The notes beneath the pieces were generated by a model, which saw nothing but the letters and a program-made list of their open reading frames with translations, had not been told where the DNA came from and ran no database searches. Of a stretch of DNA of 57,559 nt, positions 53,484-57,559 are shown in pieces. Numbering within the stretch: the first letter of the stretch is position 1; every line of letters starts with the position of its first letter. The translations under genes and the position numbers were made by a program. Source of the DNA: Rhizobiales bacterium TMED25 (lineage in GTDB: Bacteria > Pseudomonadota > Alphaproteobacteria > Rhizobiales > TMED25); the NCBI GenBank assembly GCA_002168075.1, contig NHCE01000005.1:321021-378579 (forward strand), written 5' to 3'.

Positions 53484-54330
53484 TTATATTTTTACCAGTA
53501 TAATATTCTATATATTCTAATTCTGCAGGACCCGATTTGTATACATAATTTTCTTCATCAATAGATACATTTAGAATACCACCAGGTAATTTGATATCTA
53601 CGTTAGAATTTACCATGTTTAATTTATAACCCGCATATGCAACTGCAGATGCTCCACTTCCGCAAGCTTTTGTTAATCCAGCTCCACGTTCCCATACAAT
53701 TAATCCGATTTGATTTGGGTCAATAATCTGTGCAAAATTTACATTAATTTTCTCAGGAAAAATATCATGGTTTTCTATTAAAGGACCTAGTTTTTGATAA
53801 GAAATTTTATCAACATTATCAAGCCAAAAAATAATATGGGGATTCCCAATATTCACAAGACTTGGAAGATGTTGCCCAACCAGCTCTTTAATACCAAAAT
53901 TATAATCGAATTTTAGTACATCTTCAGACGAGTAGTTAGTAGGTATCGACTTCCAAGATGTACTTGGTTGACCCATATTAATAATTATTTGATTATTCGC
54001 CATTTTCTTACATATATGCTTACTTTTTCCAGTACTTATTTCAATTATTTCATGGTCTTCTTTTTCAAAAAAAAGCTTTGCGACGCATCTTGAAGCGTTA
54101 CCGCACACCTCAGCTTCACTTGCATCTTGATTCCATACTCTTATTTTGATGCGATTCTCATATGCATTATCAATTGAAATAAGCTGATCACAGCCTGGTC
54201 CAGTAGATTTTTTCGACAAGCGTTTGATCAACTTGGCATCAATTTCATGGTCCAAATTTAAGTTATCAATAATAACAAATTCATTTCCGAGCCCATTCAT
54301 TTTATAAAATTTAATTTTTTTTGGTAGCAT
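53473..54330 (-). CDS. dapF: diaminopimelate epimerase
   Basis: A 285-residue enzyme that converts LL- to meso-diaminopimelate for lysine and peptidoglycan. It has KMNGLGNEFVIIDN, the first catalytic Cys in AEVCGNASRC (Cys76) and the second in TKACGSGASAVAYAG. Length is normal. It is 11 bases after the DegT-type aminotransferase gene and coupled to mtaB by overlap. Confidence 0.97.
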   Translation of the reverse strand: MLPKKIKFYKMNGLGNEFVIIDNLNLDHEIDAKLIKRLSKKSTGPGCDQLISIDNAYENRIKIRVWNQDASEAEVCGNASRCVAKLFFEKEDHEIIEISTGKSKHICKKMANNQIIINMGQPSTSWKSIPTNYSSEDVLKFDYNFGIKELVGQHLPSLVNIGNPHIIFWLDNVDKISYQKLGPLIENHDIFPEKINVNFAQIIDPNQIGLIVWERGAGLTKACGSGASAVAYAGYKLNMVNSNVDIKLPGGILNVSIDEENYVYKSGPAELEYIEYYTGKNINEE

Positions 54331-54341
54331 TTTTTATCATT

Positions 54342-55460
54342 CTAATCCAAGAATTTTTTAATTTTTTCTGTTATATAAATCACTTGTTCCTCAGATAGAT
54401 ACGGGTGCATCGGCAAACTTAAGACTTCTTGGCATAAACCCGTACTAATTTTTAAATTATCACCATTACTATATTTTTTGTAAGCAATCTGGTCATGCAT
54501 TGGTTTAGGATAGTATATCATAGATGGGATATTAGCGTCACTTAGATACATTTTAAGCTTATCACGTTTTTTAGTTTTTATTGTATAGTGCGCCCAAGCT
54601 GAATAGACTCCATCTATAGCCATTGGTGTTTCAACTATTTGATCAAGCTCTTGATTATATATTGCTGCCACATTCTTCCTTTTTTCTAATTCTTGGTCAA
54701 AAATTGTTAGTTTCTTTAATAATATCGCAGCTTGGATAGCATCAAACCTTGCATTTGTTCCAATTCTTATATTTTCGTAGGGATTATCAGATATACCATG
54801 AGTTCGGACTGACCTGAGTATTTGTGCTAGATCATCATTATCTGTAAAGATTGCCCCTCCGTCTCCGCAACAAGAAAGAGGTTTAGTTGGATAGAAACTT
54901 GTGGTAGTTATTGGCGCTAATTTTCCAACTTTCTTATTACCAATACTTGCACCAAATGATTGGGCTGCATCAGATATTAGACTTAAATTATACCTATTTG
55001 CAATATCATTCAATCTATCATATTTTGCTGGTAATCCAAATAAATCAACAGCTATTATGGCTGATGGCATATCTTTAGTGGGCCTATATTTTTCAATTTT
55101 TTCTTCAAGATCTTTACAAGATATATTGAATGATCTTGAGGTAACATCTACAAATACAGGTTCAGCTCCTACAAGTGCGATTACTTCTGCAGTTGCAGTG
55201 TAAGTAAATGATGGGATGTATACTTTCGAACCTGGTCCGATTCCAAGTGCATGTAGAGATACAAATAATGCATCTGTTCCACTGGAAACGGTAACAACAT
55301 TATTCACATTTGCGTATAAAGATAATTTATCTTCAATTTCCTCTACGAGGGGGCCTAAGATGTATTGACCGCTCTCCAGAACACCTGATACCGAATTAAC
55401 TATTTCATTCTCAAGCTCTTTAAATTGTTTTTTTAAATCAACAAAGTTAATTTGTTCCAT
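54342..55460 (-). CDS. DegT/DnrJ/EryC1/StrS family aminotransferase
   Basis: A 372-residue PLP enzyme of the nucleotide-sugar aminotransferase family. It has VSSGTDALFVSLHALG for phosphate binding, SDAAQSFGASIG, and the PLP lysine in TTSFYPTKPLSCCGDGGAI (Lys193). SMIYYPKPMHDQIAY occurs near the C-terminus. Such enzymes transaminate 3-keto or 4-keto sugars for cell-surface polysaccharides. No partner sugar enzymes are in the window, so its substrate is unknown. It starts the minus-strand run divergent from ffh. Confidence 0.94.
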   Translation of the reverse strand: MEQINFVDLKKQFKELENEIVNSVSGVLESGQYILGPLVEEIEDKLSLYANVNNVVTVSSGTDALFVSLHALGIGPGSKVYIPSFTYTATAEVIALVGAEPVFVDVTSRSFNISCKDLEEKIEKYRPTKDMPSAIIAVDLFGLPAKYDRLNDIANRYNLSLISDAAQSFGASIGNKKVGKLAPITTTSFYPTKPLSCCGDGGAIFTDNDDLAQILRSVRTHGISDNPYENIRIGTNARFDAIQAAILLKKLTIFDQELEKRKNVAAIYNQELDQIVETPMAIDGVYSAWAHYTIKTKKRDKLKMYLSDANIPSMIYYPKPMHDQIAYKKYSNGDNLKISTGLCQEVLSLPMHPYLSEEQVIYITEKIKKFLD

Positions 55461-55635
55461 TTTCTTTATCCGTTTCTGCTAAGGATTATTTAATACAAGT
55501 GGAATATATATGCAATATAGTTATATATAATATTTTATGATACTAATTATTAGACTAATAGTATTATTTTAATATATTATGGGAAAAAATATTAAATAAG
55601 CTATATTTGACCCAAAAATTATATGAGATTTTAGA

Positions 55636-57135
55636 ATGTTTGAATCACTATCGGATAGACTTTCATTAGTATTTTCAAAGTTGACAAGAACTGGGCTACT
55701 TACAGAGTCTAATGTTGACGAAGCACTAAGAGAAGTCAGAAGAGCTCTTCTTGAAGCTGATGTTGCCTTGCCTGTAGTAAAAGACTTCCTTGAAAAAGTT
55801 AGAGAGAAAGCTGTTGGTGAAGAAGTTGTTAAATCTGTTTCACCTGGCCAAACCGTTATTAAAATTGTTAATGACCAGCTAACAGAATTATTAGGATCTG
55901 AAAATGTTGAATTAAATTTAAAAGTTTCTCCTCCAGCCATACTTATGATAGTAGGCTTACAGGGTTCGGGTAAGACAACAACATCTGCAAAACTCGCTAA
56001 TTATATTAAAAATAAATACAAACAAAAAACTATTATGGCCTCCCTTGATGTAAATAGGCCGGCAGCTCAAGAACAGCTCGAAATTTTAGGTATTGAAAAT
56101 TCAATTGATACTTTACCAATTGTAAAAGGTCAGAAGCCTATTGAAATATCTAAGAGGGCAATCAAAGAGGCAAGGTTAGGTGGTTTTGATGTGTTGATTC
56201 TAGATACTGCAGGAAGAATGCATGTTGATAATGAGTTAATGAATGAACTTGAAAATATCAATAAAGAAGCCAAAGCAACAGAAATAATCTTAGTTGCAGA
56301 TTCCCTGACAGGTCAAGATGCTGTAAATGTTGCAAGTACATTCTCATCGAAAATCCCGCTAACTGGTGTAATACTGACCAGGTTAGACGGTGATGCGCGA
56401 GGTGGAGCAGCACTATCGATGAAACATATTACTGGGCAGCCAATTAAATTTATCGGTACCGGTGAAAAGATTGACAATTTGGAAGAGTTCTATCCAGATC
56501 GTACTGCAAATAGGATCCTTGGGATGGGTGATATTGTATCCCTTGTTGAAAGAGCTAAAGATACCATCGATAATGAAAAAGCAAATAAAATTGCAAAAAA
56601 GATATCTAAAGGGATATTTGATTTGGACGATATGTCTCAGCAGTTAAATCAAATGTCAAAGATGGGAGGGGTGTCAGGAATACTTGGAATGTTGCCAGGT
56701 ATAAGTAAGGTAAAAAAACAACTAGCCGAGTCCAATATGAATGATAAAATCATAAAAAGACAAGTCGCAATAATCTCATCCATGACTCCAAGAGAAAAGA
56801 GGAATCCTAAAATCTTAAATGCCTCTCGAAAGAAAAGAATTGCAAGAGGATCTGGTACAGAGGTACCAGAGATTAATAAATTAATAAAAATTTATAGACA
56901 AACATCAGATATGATGAAAAAGTTTGGAAAGAAGGGTATGTTAGATGCTGATTTTGAAATGCCAGATATCAAAAATAATCAAATAAATAAATTAAATGAT
57001 AGCAATATCAATGAAAAAATGCTATCTCATTTGGGAAGTAATACCACAGGGAAAAATTTACCCGGATTACCGGGATTACCAGGCTCTCAAAATAAATTAA
57101 ATAATTTATTAAATTTAACTGGACGAAAAAAGTGA
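55636..57135 (+). CDS. ffh: signal recognition particle protein Ffh
   Basis: A 499-residue SRP54-type GTPase. It has the N domain, G1 IVGLQGSGKTTTSAKL (105-120), LDTAGRMHVDNELM and TRLDGDARGGAALS. The methionine-rich M domain follows from about residue 330, with MLPGISKVKKQ and the RNA-binding SRKKRIARGSGT. The tail is Asn/Gly/Leu rich with GLPGLPG. It escorts nascent membrane proteins to FtsY. It is 41 bases before rpsP, the standard ffh-rpsP order. Confidence 0.98.
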   Translation: MFESLSDRLSLVFSKLTRTGLLTESNVDEALREVRRALLEADVALPVVKDFLEKVREKAVGEEVVKSVSPGQTVIKIVNDQLTELLGSENVELNLKVSPPAILMIVGLQGSGKTTTSAKLANYIKNKYKQKTIMASLDVNRPAAQEQLEILGIENSIDTLPIVKGQKPIEISKRAIKEARLGGFDVLILDTAGRMHVDNELMNELENINKEAKATEIILVADSLTGQDAVNVASTFSSKIPLTGVILTRLDGDARGGAALSMKHITGQPIKFIGTGEKIDNLEEFYPDRTANRILGMGDIVSLVERAKDTIDNEKANKIAKKISKGIFDLDDMSQQLNQMSKMGGVSGILGMLPGISKVKKQLAESNMNDKIIKRQVAIISSMTPREKRNPKILNASRKKRIARGSGTEVPEINKLIKIYRQTSDMMKKFGKKGMLDADFEMPDIKNNQINKLNDSNINEKMLSHLGSNTTGKNLPGLPGLPGSQNKLNNLLNLTGRKK

Positions 57136-57176
57136 TTCTGGATATTTATAACTAGAATTTAAGAAAAGGAATTTTA

Positions 57177-57559
57177 ATGGCTTTAAAAATTAGATTGGCA
57201 AGGGGTGGCTCAAAAAAACGTCCTTATTACAGAATAGTAGTAACTGATGTCAGAAATCCAAGAGACGGAAGGTTCATCGAAAAGCTTGGTACATATAATC
57301 CGCTTCTACCTAAAGACCATAATGATAGAGTTACATTACAAATTGATAGAATTAAATATTGGATGGGAGTTGGTGCTCAACCAACGGATAGAGTACTAAG
57401 ATTTTTAGATGCAGAGGGTATAGCTAAAAGAACGCCAAGAAATAATCCGAAAAAGGCAATACCAAAGAAGGAGGCTGAAGAAGCTCCAGTAGAAGAAGCC
57501 CCGGCTGAAGAGGCCGCTGCCGAAGCTCCCGCAGAAGAAGCTCCAGTAGAAGAAGCCCC
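57177..57559 (+). CDS. rpsP: 30S ribosomal protein S16 (3' end outside the window)
   Basis: The first 127 codons of S16, cut by the window end. The N-terminus [20 protein letters not shown] and the following [14 protein letters not shown] identify it. After the core (about residue 85) comes a Lys/Pro-rich linker and then an Ala/Glu/Pro-rich tail. That tail contains a 26-base exact direct repeat (57477-57502 and 57534-57559). Long acidic tails on S16 are common in alphaproteobacteria. The start is the ATG at 57177 with AAGGA upstream. Confidence 0.97.
   Translation, partial: MALKIRLARGGSKKRPYYRIVVTDVRNPRDGRFIEKLGTYNPLLPKDHNDRVTLQIDRIKYWMGVGAQPTDRVLRFLDAEGIAKRTPRNNPKKAIPKKEAEEAPVEEAPAEEAAAEAPAEEAPVEEA
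57477..57559 (+). repeat. 26-bp direct repeats encoding the S16 acidic tail
   Basis: Exact copies of a 26-base unit (gaagaagctccagtagaagaa plus gcccc) lie at 57477-57502 and 57534-57559, with related imperfect units between them. They encode a repeated EEAPVEEAP peptide. The window ends inside the second copy, so more units may follow. Confidence 0.8.

Noticed and set aside
1-57559. CRISPR arrays, insertion sequences or prophage genes.
   Set aside because: No regularly spaced repeats, cas genes, transposase, integrase or phage structural motifs were seen on either strand.

Overview
The window is a stretch of a low-GC bacterial chromosome, tightly packed, with short spacers and frequent stop/start overlaps. 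Gene content and order point to a free-living marine alphaproteobacterium. Supporting evidence: a proteorhodopsin with a retinal pathway, a ChvG/ChvI two-component system, a DivL-like pseudokinase, a TsaE-phosphotransferase fusion, a FYDLN-acid protein, and the block aroA-cmk-rpsA-sppA-ihfB-pyrF-trpFBA-accD-folC-trxA. An AT-rich oceanic lineage of the AEGEAN-169/HIMB59 type would fit, but that is inference. I see no CRISPR array, transposase, integrase or phage structural gene.

Layout. 1-3.5 kb: small plus-strand genes (pirin, glutaredoxin-like protein, ceramidase-family membrane protein, voltage-gated ion channel, DCC protein, 42-residue DUF2256 protein). 3.7-9.0 kb: a blue-type proteorhodopsin with its own terminator, followed by overlapping crtI-crtB-crtY-blh, which makes retinal from GGPP (no crtE here). 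9.1-11.3 kb: psiE, then a 1.6-kb segment carrying a Nudix hydrolase and PPK2. That segment lies between an intact tRNA-Ala(GGC) and a displaced copy of its 3' end, and looks like a tRNA-targeted mini-island. 11.3-17.9 kb: housekeeping and redox genes (nuclease, nth, pseudoazurin, FAD oxidoreductase, GST, aldehyde dehydrogenase, DNA glycosylase). 18-28.7 kb: the conserved plus-strand aroA-to-folC block.

28.7-39.8 kb is a minus-strand run: chvI, chvG, ahcY, divL-like, tsaE-amgK, sbmA/bacA-like, murU, sbcB, trxA. From memory of alphaproteobacterial synteny, this is a remodelled version of pckA-chvI-chvG-hprK-manX-ptsH-ahcY and tsaE-murU-addB-addA-trxA: the PTS/HprK genes and addAB are absent, and sbcB and an SbmA/BacA-type transporter occupy the region. 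39.9-44.3 kb: pckA and polA. 44.4-49.5 kb: an orphan ABC ATPase, two paralogous small membrane proteins, an SDR, tRNA-Arg(TCG), MFS and SMR exporters. 49.6-57.6 kb: a Y-family polymerase, then the minus-strand run degT-dapF-mtaB-ftsY-marR, divergent from ffh-rpsP, which runs off the window end.

Most notable: the tRNA-Ala-flanked Nudix/PPK2 island, the DivL-like protein with Tyr at the phospho-acceptor position, the remodelled synteny block, the tandem small membrane protein pair, and an ion channel with an unusual selectivity filter. All functional calls come from reading translated sequence and remembered family motifs; no database search was run.
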